Assembly (NCBI GenBank): GCA_011526275.1
Contig: WTJP01000054.1
Location: 4,422 to 11,193, forward strand
Length of the DNA: 6,772 nucleotides
Direction of reading: 5' to 3'
Source of the DNA: Candidatus Arcticimaribacter sp.
Lineage (GTDB): Bacteria > Bacteroidota > Bacteroidia > Flavobacteriales > Flavobacteriaceae
The translations under genes were made by a program, and so were the position numbers. Below, piece after piece: positions 1 through 6,772 of this stretch. How positions within the stretch are numbered: the stretch's first letter is position 1; every line of letters begins with the position of its first letter. A model generated the notes under the pieces. That model saw only the letters and a list, made by a program, of their open reading frames with translations. It made no database searches and had not been told where the DNA came from.

Positions 1-2117
1 ACCCACAAGTCGAGATCCCCGTCTTGGTCGGCATCGAAAAATTGAGCTTTTACTGCTTCTGATCTTTGTTGGGCTTCAAACTCTTTTATCTGCAATTCGT
101 TATCTCCTCCTAACCAAAGTTGATTGGCTTGGTTTTTTCCTCCACCTAAAAAGATATCCTCTTCCCCGTCTTGATCGACATCCCCTACAGCCAATGCAGG
201 TCCGCGGTTACTGCACATGATGGGCAAGAGTCGATCGCGGTTAAAATCAATAAAGGTGTTTTCTTTATGGGTGAGCGTGGTGAGTTCTAGCGGAACTTCA
301 TCCTCTTTTATTTTTGCTGAAGGAAGGCTGGGGAGACGTTTTTCCGTAGGAGAAAGCGTAAGGACTTCATTGGTGGGGAGATCGAAAAAGCTTTCCTGTG
401 TCCCATCGGGCCAGAAGACCACCAAACTATCTACCTTTTGGGTATTCCCCAAACCAAAATGCAAACGGTGGGGTACCGACGATTCAAAGCCTTTTGAAGG
501 ATATAGCTCGCTGATGATCGGGGCAATCCCCTTGGCGTAAGCAATGGCTTTGGTGCCAATTTGGGAGGTGTTTTTCCCCTCTGCTTTCAATTTGATTTGC
601 AAACTGCGGTGGGTTAAGGTATCGCTGTTGTTGCGGTAGAGTAGCGCTGGCATGTTGACGTTGTTAATGACCAAGTCTAAATCGCCATCGTTATCTAAAT
701 CGCCATAGGCACTTCCATTGCTGAAGGTAGGTTCCTCAAAACCCCAAGCGGCATTGGCAGAAGAAAATCCAAAATCGCCTTCATTGCGGAAGGCTTGATT
801 GGGTACCGCCTGTGATGGCATGGCATCGATTAATTTTGTAATGACATCGTTCCCCTGCTGTATCATGGAACGTATGTTGGTTTCATTGGCCATAAAGGCG
901 AGGTAATCACGGTCGAGTAGGTCTTTGTAAATCCCGTTGGAGATGAAGATATCTTTTAGACCGTCGTTATCCATATCGAACAATAGGGAAGCCCAACTCC
1001 ATTCTGTCCCAGCGAGTTCACTCATCCGGCTTACTTCAAAGAAGCCGTTTTTGGTGTTACGCTGAACTGCATTCCGTGGAAACTGGTGCGCATAGCCTTT
1101 GTTGACGGCAAGTTGGTACTTGTCCCAAGACTCATACGTTGCTTTGGTTTTCTTTCGTGAAAGCGATTGTGGGAGCATTTCGGTTACGACAAGATCGGGG
1201 CGTAGGTCGTTGTCTAAGTCGGCGGCATCGGCGCCCATAGACCCCATAGAGAGGGAAGAGAAAATGGTTTCACCTTGCTCTTCAAAGCCTCCTTTTTGGT
1301 TGTTTAAGTAATAATAGTCGCGCTCAAAAAAGTCGTTGGAGATGAATAAATCGGGCCAGTGATCGTTGTTGAAATCGCTAAGGGTAATCCCCAAACCAAA
1401 GCCAATAGCACTGGTGTATATCCCCGCTTCTTTGCTACGATCTACAAAAGTATCACCGGTATTTTCTAGGTATTTATTTCCGTTGTTGTTGGGGTCGGGT
1501 AGTTCGCGTTGACCTTCAATGAGGTCATAACCACCAACCGAACGGATGGAATTGTTCAATAGATAGGCATCGAGATCGCCATCGCGATCAGCATCGAAGA
1601 AGGCAGCATGCACCGAGAGTCCTGTGATATCGAGACCATAAGCTTTTGATTGCTCGGTAAATGTGAGGTCTTGGTTGTTGATGAAGAGTTCGTTGTAACG
1701 TCGCTCTCCACCTGGTTTTCCCGACTTACAAACATAGAGGTCAAGGTAGCCGTCGTGATTGATATCGACAAAGGTGGCTCCTGCCGACCACAAGTCCTCA
1801 CAAGCCACTCCAGCTGTAGCGGTTATGTCTTTAAAGGTGAAGTTCCCTTGGTTTAAATAAAGTTTATTCTCGACGATATTTCCGGTTAAAAAAATATCGA
1901 TAAGTCCATCATTGTTGATGTCTCCTAAGGCCACGCCACCACCGTTGTAAAAGTTGCGGTAGGTATAGGGATTAAAGTCCTCCGTATAGCTAAGTACATT
2001 GTTAAATGTTACCCCCGATTGCTTGGCTGGGATAGCTGTAAACAACCTTTCCTCTGGACTAGAACAAGCCCAAAACAGGAGGATAGATAGAAAATAAATA
2101 GCCTTCTTTTGCACCAT
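1..2117 (-). CDS. FG-GAP/VCBS repeat lipoprotein with ASPIC/UnbV domain (CRTAC1-like), 3' end beyond window
   Basis: I translated this frame by hand. It runs without a stop from an ATG at 2117-2115 to the window edge, giving 705 whole codons, so the C-terminus is missing. The N-terminus is a lipoprotein signal: Lys4-Lys5, a hydrophobic stretch from about 6 to 16, and a lipobox FWAC with Cys18 as the lipidated residue. Calcium-loop repeats of the form DxDxDGxxD start near residues 66 (DINNDGLID), 118, 175, 248, 302, 381, 473, 646 and 695, as in FG-GAP/VCBS integrin-type beta-propellers. The loops at 248 and 302 lack the Gly. An ASPIC/UnbV module lies at about 504-580 and contains HFGLG and VVFWPDG. 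A second repeat block begins after it. Family members are often about 1,100 residues, so several hundred may lie outside. No in-frame start exists upstream in the gap and no Shine-Dalgarno sequence is seen. Leu CTC and Pro CCC codons are common here, unlike in the two upstream genes. The predicted location is outer-membrane anchored. Proteins of this type often neighbour SusC/SusD pairs. A role in binding polymer or in surface assembly is inference, and no catalytic residues are recognised. Confidence 0.93.
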   Translation of the reverse strand, partial: MVQKKAIYFLSILLFWACSSPEERLFTAIPAKQSGVTFNNVLSYTEDFNPYTYRNFYNGGGVALGDINNDGLIDIFLTGNIVENKLYLNQGNFTFKDITATAGVACEDLWSAGATFVDINHDGYLDLYVCKSGKPGGERRYNELFINNQDLTFTEQSKAYGLDITGLSVHAAFFDADRDGDLDAYLLNNSIRSVGGYDLIEGQRELPDPNNNGNKYLENTGDTFVDRSKEAGIYTSAIGFGLGITLSDFNNDHWPDLFISNDFFERDYYYLNNQKGGFEEQGETIFSSLSMGSMGADAADLDNDLRPDLVVTEMLPQSLSRKKTKATYESWDKYQLAVNKGYAHQFPRNAVQRNTKNGFFEVSRMSELAGTEWSWASLLFDMDNDGLKDIFISNGIYKDLLDRDYLAFMANETNIRSMIQQGNDVITKLIDAMPSQAVPNQAFRNEGDFGFSSANAAWGFEEPTFSNGSAYGDLDNDGDLDLVINNVNMPALLYRNNSDTLTHRSLQIKLKAEGKNTSQIGTKAIAYAKGIAPIISELYPSKGFESSVPHRLHFGLGNTQKVDSLVVFWPDGTQESFFDLPTNEVLTLSPTEKRLPSLPSAKIKEDEVPLELTTLTHKENTFIDFNRDRLLPIMCSNRGPALAVGDVDQDGEEDIFLGGGKNQANQLWLGGDNELQIKEFEAQQRSEAVKAQFFDADQDGDLDLW

Positions 2118-2139
2118 TAAAAATTTGACTGAATGTAAT

Positions 2140-2173
2140 AAAAAAAAGGTTACACCTGCGGTGTAACCTTTTT
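2140..2173 (-). terminator. Rho-independent terminator/attenuator after the SusD-like gene
   Basis: A perfect 9-bp stem, GGTTACACC (2148-2156) and GGTGTAACC (2160-2168), encloses a 3-base loop. On the minus strand the hairpin is preceded by five A and followed by eight T (2147-2140), which is a textbook intrinsic terminator for the transporter operon. The A and T tracts can also pair, lengthening the stem. A plus-strand transcript would see five T, so weaker bidirectional function is possible. It begins about 20 bases after the SusD-like stop codon. Its T tract ends only 22 bases before the ATG of the next minus-strand gene, so it may act as a partial terminator that lowers expression of that gene. 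The structure is seen directly; its efficiency is not known. Confidence 0.9.
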
Positions 2174-2193
2174 AAGATTTGAATGCCTAGATC

Positions 2194-3957
2194 TTAGTAT
2201 CCACCAGGGATTTGACTAAGCGATCCACCTGACGCATTGATAGCATCTAATGGAATTGGCATAACAATTCTGTGATCTCTTGTAGGAACAGTTCCACGAC
2301 CTGAATCAGAACCAGCAACGTACTGACCAAAACGGATTTGATCTTGACGACGAGTTGATTCTTGGAACATTTCACGACCTCTTTCAGCAAGGAAGAAAGC
2401 CTCTGTGATAGCTGGAGTTGAGCTCAATCCTGCACGTGCACGGATAAGTCCTACATCAGCTCTTACAGCAGGATCGTTCCAAGTAGTTAAACGAGCATTT
2501 GCTTCAGCACGAACAAGGTACAATTCCCCTAAACGGATGATTGGATAGTCATTGTCTTGATCTGGACGTCCAAACTGCTTAAAGCTAAATTTACCTAAAC
2601 GAGCACCCGCTTGACGGAGACCGTTAGGGAAAATTCCACCATCGTTTGAACCTGTAAATTCTAAGTCTGGTGATTCGTCATTTGGCTCTTTAGCGAAGTC
2701 TCTCACGATACCACCGTTAAAGGTTCTTTGAACACCTGCTAAGTGGTTGGTGTGTTTACGAACGTCACCAGCTTCATAGTTTTCATAGAATTCAGATAGT
2801 GTAGCATACCCATTCCAAGGCTGAGCCTCGAAGTTAAAGGTTTGCTGAGAACCGTAGTGTAATGTCATTTTTGCAAAGTTCATTCCACCAGCAGTTACTT
2901 CATCATACTCGATACTCCAGATAAACTCTGGGTTTCCTTGGTCGTTATTTGCTGCAAATAATGCAGTGTATCCTTCCATGTTATCTTGAGCATAGATGTT
3001 ATCAGCTGAAGAAGTTCCATCAGGATATTGTTGGTTTCCATCAACGTTTACTTCATTAGAGTTAAGACGACCTAAGTTTACATTTACCATAGGTGAACCT
3101 GCAGCACCTACACCTGCTTGTGTAGCACCTGAAGTAGCTAATCTGTAAGGACTGTTGTCGATTACATAGCTAGCAGCATTACGCGCTTCTGTCCACATAG
3201 CTGTACCTTCACCTGCGAAAGTAGCACGAGTGTACACTTCAGCATTAAGGTATAACTTAGAAAGAAGACCTAAAACAGCGAAGTGGTTTACACGATAAGC
3301 GTTAGTGGTAGTTCCAAAAGTTTCTGGTGAAATATTACCGCTGGTAATATCTGCACGTGTTAAACCAACTACATCTAAAAGCTCTCCTTCAACTTTCGCA
3401 AAAAGAGCAGCTCTTTGTAATTGTCCTTCGTCACCTGCTTCAGTAACATATTTGGCTGTTCCATACAAATCCAATAAACGGTAATAGAAGAATGCACGAA
3501 CAACTCTAAGTTGTCTAGCTTCATCAGCAGTTACAGATCCAATAGCATCGTTTACTGCTGCAATCCCTCCATATTGTTGGTTCCAAGTGTTCCCAATAAT
3601 ACCGTTGTTGGCAAGGAAGTTGTGTTTGTGTAAATCAATTAAGATTCCACCGTCATACCAGTCTCCCCCTTTTGTAGCAATCCATGCTTCGTCAGAAGGA
3701 AGTGTTTGTGCACTAAAGTGACCGAAGTGACCGGCTGAACCGTCACGTAGTTTTGAGAAGGCAGCACCTAGAGCATCAGCTCCTCCACCTCCTGAGCCAG
3801 CATTGATAAATGCTGCAGCGGGATTGGCTTCAGAATAAGATTCAGTGAACTCTCCTACCAATTCCTCATCAAGGTCTGTACATGCGTAAAACGAGACACA
3901 TGTTCCTAAGATCAATGATAATGTTTTTAAGCTTTTCATATTCAATAATTTATTCAT
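2194..3957 (-). CDS. SusD/RagB family nutrient-binding outer-membrane lipoprotein
   Basis: This is a complete 587-residue protein, a usual size for the family. SusD-like proteins sit on the outside of the outer membrane, bind oligomeric nutrients and form a lid over their SusC partner. The N-terminus has Lys8/Lys11, a hydrophobic core at about 12-24 and a lipobox FYAC with Cys26 as the predicted lipid anchor, followed by the acidic TDLDEE. TPR-like helices typical of the fold are visible at about 147-166 (ARQLRVVRAFFYYRLLDLYG) and 224-242. The conserved C-terminal half is clear: YPIIRLGELYLVRAEANARL at 471-490, the helix with AERGREMFQE at 524-533 followed by RRQDQIRFG, and the terminal RIVMPIPLDAIN near 563-574 ending in PGGY. 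A glycine-rich stretch at 54-60 (GSGGGGA) follows the lipid anchor. The ATG overlaps the transporter stop by one base, pointing to co-translation. Met7 is an alternative start that would still keep the signal peptide. There is no Shine-Dalgarno sequence. The substrate is unknown. Confidence 0.97.
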   Translation of the reverse strand: MNKLLNMKSLKTLSLILGTCVSFYACTDLDEELVGEFTESYSEANPAAAFINAGSGGGGADALGAAFSKLRDGSAGHFGHFSAQTLPSDEAWIATKGGDWYDGGILIDLHKHNFLANNGIIGNTWNQQYGGIAAVNDAIGSVTADEARQLRVVRAFFYYRLLDLYGTAKYVTEAGDEGQLQRAALFAKVEGELLDVVGLTRADITSGNISPETFGTTTNAYRVNHFAVLGLLSKLYLNAEVYTRATFAGEGTAMWTEARNAASYVIDNSPYRLATSGATQAGVGAAGSPMVNVNLGRLNSNEVNVDGNQQYPDGTSSADNIYAQDNMEGYTALFAANNDQGNPEFIWSIEYDEVTAGGMNFAKMTLHYGSQQTFNFEAQPWNGYATLSEFYENYEAGDVRKHTNHLAGVQRTFNGGIVRDFAKEPNDESPDLEFTGSNDGGIFPNGLRQAGARLGKFSFKQFGRPDQDNDYPIIRLGELYLVRAEANARLTTWNDPAVRADVGLIRARAGLSSTPAITEAFFLAERGREMFQESTRRQDQIRFGQYVAGSDSGRGTVPTRDHRIVMPIPLDAINASGGSLSQIPGGY

Positions 3958-3962
3958 TAAAA
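3953..3962 (-). other. Overlapping stop/start junction between transporter and SusD-like gene
   Basis: On the minus strand the sequence reads TTTTAATGAA. The TAA stop of the transporter (3959-3957) and the ATG of the SusD-like gene (3957-3955) share one A. The bases before it are A/T only (AACATTAAATTT) with no purine-rich Shine-Dalgarno element. This supports translational coupling by termination and reinitiation, which would keep the two partners of the complex in balance. The overlap is observed; the coupling is inferred. Confidence 0.85.
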
Positions 3963-6772
3963 TTTAATGTTTACACCTAGTGTAAAGGTTCTTGAGAAGA
4001 AATAGTTGTTTCTTCGGTCGATTCCAGGCGCTAATACGTCGGAACCTCCACCTCCACCACCGTTATCGGCAGCACCAGTGTCTACTAAAGATGGCTCAGG
4101 ATCAGTTCCTGTATAGTCAGTAATTACGAATAAGTTCTGACCAGAAAGCGATAAGGTAAGCGCATCAATTCCAGCGAGGTTAGTATCGATTTTTCTTGAA
4201 ACGGTTAAGTTATCTAACTTCAAGAAATCAGCTTTCTCTACGTATAAAGAAGAGAATTGAGGCTGGGTTAAATTGGTATTAGCCAAAGATGTGTTAACCA
4301 AGTTGTACGATCCTTGTGTAGCAACACGTGGCTCATAGAATGCACGGAAAGAGTTTACTAAACTGTGTCCGAATGCTCCACGGAAGAAGGCGTTAATGTT
4401 CCAATCACCAATGGTGATGTTGTTGCTCCAACCCAATTCTAAATCAGGAATACCATTACCTAAAACAGCAAAGTCAGAATTTGGATTTTGGCCTTGATCA
4501 CCACCAGCAATGATAGTTCCATCGCCATTTACATCAACAAAATCTTGAACTCCTGGTGAACCAGCCGAGTCAGTACCCGGGGTACCTTGACCAACTGTAC
4601 CGTTCCAAATTGGTCCCCAAATGTCTCCAATTTGATCGCCAGCTTGTACTTTAATTACGTTAGTACCGTTTTGTCCTGGAGCACCCAAGTTTGCACGTGT
4701 AGTTAAACCGTCGAAGATAAATTCGTCTAGCGTAGATTGTGTATTAGACAAAACAATTCCTGTAGAATAAGAAGCATTCTCGTTGTTAATCACATCGTAG
4801 TTCAATGCCAATTCAATACCACTAGCTGATAAAGTTCCAGCGTTTGTGATGATTGATGGGAAACCAGTTGTTGCTACATCAGCAGGAACTTCTAAGATAA
4901 AGTCCTTGATTTCACGTGTATAGTAATCTAAGGTTACATCTAACTTTCCTTTGCGGTACTCGATACCAATGTTGGTTTCCGCTTTTTCCTCCCACTTCAA
5001 ATCAGGATTCGGAGCACGAGATGGTGCAGAACTAAAGTTACCCAAAGCATCACTTTGAATCGCATAGGTTGGTTGTGTTAAACCAGACTGCCCAGGAAGA
5101 GCACCTGTTACCCCGTAACCAACACGGAATTTAAGCTTGTCAGCACCTACGTTTAAGTACTTGTTTAAGTCTACCCCTAAACCAACAGATGGGAAAATAC
5201 CCCACTGATTGTCAGCGCCTAATTTGGTAGATCCTTCACGACGAACAGAAGCGTTGATAAAGATCGCATCGTCGATTGTCACGTTTGCACGAGCAAACAT
5301 CGCAATGATTTTCTCATCTGGTGAAGCATTTGAGCTTGCATTGATGAAACCAGCGTTTTGAAGATCTTGTGAAACCTCAATAGCGTTCAAGTAATTGAAA
5401 TCATTCGATGGGAAATCTCCTAAAGAAAAGAACTTATCAGAGTAGTTGTTCTGCTGATAAGAATAACCTCCAGTTACAGAAAGGTTAGTGCTTCCAAAGT
5501 TGTCGTTGTAACGAGCATATACTTCATATAACTTGAATTCGTTCTTGTTGTCGAAGAAACGCGCTTCCCCTCTACGGAGTGGGCTTGTTGCATTTCCACG
5601 GAAGAATGATTCTGGAGAGTAGTATTCTCTGTTAGAGTACATAGAAGACTGGTTTGCAATATTTACAGTTGCAGACAACTTCTCTGTGAAATCATAATCC
5701 AAGTTTAAACCGTAGTTAAACTCTGTACGCTCTCCTTCGTTGATGTTTTGCATCAAGATAGCGTAAGGGTTAAAGCTATCGAACAATCCTTCAATTTCGA
5801 AGAAACCATCTTCTGGATTGTTGTTACGATAGATAGGTGCAGATGGATTGTAAGTTACAGCATAACGGAATGCTTCGTTAAATCCATTTTCTTGCTCACG
5901 CTTGGTGTAAGAAGTATTGAAAGATACTCTCAATTTATCATCCAAAGCAGTCGTTTGAATGCTAGCACGGGTGTTGAACTGATCGAAACCAGACTTTAAC
6001 AAGATACCCTCTACTTCACGTAAGTTAGCAGAAAGACGGTAAACTGTGTTTCCAGTACCACCAGCTACAGAGAAGTTGTGGATCATAGAGTTAGCATCAC
6101 GAGATACTACATCTAACCAATCTGTTTCAGCTCCTAAGTCAAATCCTTGTAAACCAAAGTTTCCGCTGGTGAATTCGTCAGCTGTAAGAACATCGATAGA
6201 ATTAGCTCTGGTAGACATAGCAAACTGACCGTTGTACTCGAATGAAGCACTTCCGTCAGCACCACGCTTAGTTGTTACTAAGATAACCCCAGCAGAACCA
6301 CGAGAACCGTAGATTGCAGCAGCAGAACCATCTTTTAATACGTTGATAGTTTCGATATCAGCAGGGTCAACGTTGTCTAAAGATGCTCCGATGATACCAT
6401 CGACAACAACTAAAGGCTGTACGTTAGCTCCAACAGTAGAGATACCACGAAGACGAACAACTCCAGCAGAGTTAGGGTTACCCCCTCTGTTGTAGATAGA
6501 AAGTCCGGCAACTTTACCTTGTAATAATTGGTTTGCATTGTTGATTGTACCACGGTTGAACTCTTCTTGGTCTACCTTTACAACTGCAGAGGTAATTTCT
6601 TTAGAGCGCTGTGATCCATATCCTGTTACAACTACTTCTTCTAGCTCATTGTCAGCTGCTAAAGTAACTGCAACTTGGTCTTGGCCACCAACAGCAACTT
6701 CCTGTGTTGCAAAACCGACGAAAGAAACGACTAAAACATCGTCAGCGCCAGCTGAGATACTAAAGTTTCCGT
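3957..6772 (-). CDS. SusC/RagA family TonB-linked outer-membrane transporter, 5' end beyond window
   Basis: The frame is open from the right edge (first whole codon at 6770) to the TAA at 3959-3957, so 937 residues are visible. Family members are near 1,000, so the signal peptide and the first part of the N-terminal domain are probably what is missing. Numbering from the first visible codon: residues 1-37 are the end of a carboxypeptidase-regulatory-like beta domain (VSFVGFATQEV); 44-52 is the TonB-box region EEVVVTGYG; 55-170 is the plug, with LLQGKVAGLSI, RLRGIS, PLVVVDGII and the SusC signature around LKDGSAAAIYGSRGSAGVIL at 145-164. The 22-strand type barrel follows, with RREGSTKLG, WGIFPSVGLGVDL, NPDLKWEEKAETNIG and a DVNGDG metal-loop-like motif at 746-751. 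The C-terminus, FTLGVNIKF, has the terminal Phe expected for BAM-assembled barrels. The Met at 6218 lies inside the plug/barrel region (residue 185) and is not the start. The protein imports the ligand captured by the adjacent SusD-like partner, using TonB-ExbBD energy. The substrate cannot be assigned. Confidence 0.97.
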   Translation of the reverse strand, partial: GNFSISAGADDVLVVSFVGFATQEVAVGGQDQVAVTLAADNELEEVVVTGYGSQRSKEITSAVVKVDQEEFNRGTINNANQLLQGKVAGLSIYNRGGNPNSAGVVRLRGISTVGANVQPLVVVDGIIGASLDNVDPADIETINVLKDGSAAAIYGSRGSAGVILVTTKRGADGSASFEYNGQFAMSTRANSIDVLTADEFTSGNFGLQGFDLGAETDWLDVVSRDANSMIHNFSVAGGTGNTVYRLSANLREVEGILLKSGFDQFNTRASIQTTALDDKLRVSFNTSYTKREQENGFNEAFRYAVTYNPSAPIYRNNNPEDGFFEIEGLFDSFNPYAILMQNINEGERTEFNYGLNLDYDFTEKLSATVNIANQSSMYSNREYYSPESFFRGNATSPLRRGEARFFDNKNEFKLYEVYARYNDNFGSTNLSVTGGYSYQQNNYSDKFFSLGDFPSNDFNYLNAIEVSQDLQNAGFINASSNASPDEKIIAMFARANVTIDDAIFINASVRREGSTKLGADNQWGIFPSVGLGVDLNKYLNVGADKLKFRVGYGVTGALPGQSGLTQPTYAIQSDALGNFSSAPSRAPNPDLKWEEKAETNIGIEYRKGKLDVTLDYYTREIKDFILEVPADVATTGFPSIITNAGTLSASGIELALNYDVINNENASYSTGIVLSNTQSTLDEFIFDGLTTRANLGAPGQNGTNVIKVQAGDQIGDIWGPIWNGTVGQGTPGTDSAGSPGVQDFVDVNGDGTIIAGGDQGQNPNSDFAVLGNGIPDLELGWSNNITIGDWNINAFFRGAFGHSLVNSFRAFYEPRVATQGSYNLVNTSLANTNLTQPQFSSLYVEKADFLKLDNLTVSRKIDTNLAGIDALTLSLSGQNLFVITDYTGTDPEPSLVDTGAADNGGGGGGSDVLAPGIDRRNNYFFSRTFTLGVNIKF

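Noticed and set aside
217..540. Plus-strand open frame of 107 codons
   Set aside because: It lies antisense to the well-supported VCBS/ASPIC gene, has no recognisable domain and has a low-complexity Ser/Arg-rich translation typical of a shadow frame.
1099..1856. Short open frames on both strands (plus 1099-1311 and 1650-1856, minus 1556-1801)
   Set aside because: All overlap the VCBS/ASPIC gene in other frames, including regions that encode its calcium-loop repeats, and show no domain of their own.
1..2117. DxDxDG repeats as a DNA-level tandem repeat
   Set aside because: The repeats are similar at protein level only. Spacing and codons vary, so no DNA repeat array is present.
3231..3238. 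GTGTACAC 8-base palindrome inside the SusD-like gene
   Set aside because: It is a short palindrome within coding sequence, expected by chance in a window of this size and with no second copy nearby.
3778..3798. AGGAGG-like purine stretch on the minus strand as an internal ribosome-binding site
   Set aside because: It is explained by the Gly codons of the SusD-like protein. No suitable in-frame start follows at the right distance, and Shine-Dalgarno use is weak in Bacteroidota.
3957..6218. Reading the transporter as a 753-residue protein starting at the Met at 6218
   Set aside because: The same frame continues upstream without a stop to the window edge and encodes the TonB box, plug and SusC signature. 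The Met at 6218 is internal.
5474..6228. Short open frames within the transporter (minus 5474-5659, plus 5748-5999 and 6046-6228)
   Set aside because: They are shadows of the transporter coding sequence, with no family resemblance and no initiation signals.

Overview
The window comes from a member of the phylum Bacteroidota, most likely a flavobacterium. It is almost completely filled by three consecutive minus-strand genes, read from right to left. They are a SusC/RagA-type TonB-linked outer-membrane transporter (5' end cut by the right edge), its SusD/RagB-type surface lipoprotein partner (complete), and a large lipoprotein of the FG-GAP/VCBS repeat plus ASPIC/UnbV class (3' end cut by the left edge). 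The SusC/SusD pair is diagnostic of Bacteroidota. So are the A/U-rich start regions without a Shine-Dalgarno sequence and the moderate-to-low GC content.

Layout: 6772-3957 is the transporter, with the tail of the N-terminal carboxypeptidase-regulatory-like domain, TonB box, plug and whole barrel visible. 3957-2194 is the SusD-like lipoprotein, whose ATG overlaps the transporter stop codon by one base. 2193-2118 is a 76-base gap holding a strong symmetric hairpin with a T tract, which reads as a Rho-independent terminator or attenuator. 2117-1 is the VCBS/ASPIC lipoprotein, whose reading frame is open over 705 codons from its ATG to the window edge. There is no gene-free stretch above 300 bases. 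No RNA gene, mobile element, CRISPR array, regulator or carbohydrate-active enzyme is visible, and nothing convincing is encoded on the plus strand.

How the genes work together (family knowledge plus inference): SusD caps the extracellular mouth of the SusC barrel and captures an oligomeric nutrient, which SusC imports using TonB energy. The third gene encodes a predicted surface or periplasm-facing lipoprotein with Ca2+-binding beta-propeller-type repeats. Proteins of this type often lie next to SusCD pairs in Bacteroidota, but their role is poorly defined. The terminator between susD and this gene, with no obvious promoter after it, suggests that the third gene is made at a lower level by readthrough. 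The substrate cannot be told from this window. I see a well-formed but basically familiar nutrient-uptake locus, not a clearly new system; the least understood part is the VCBS/ASPIC lipoprotein and how it is coupled to the pair.
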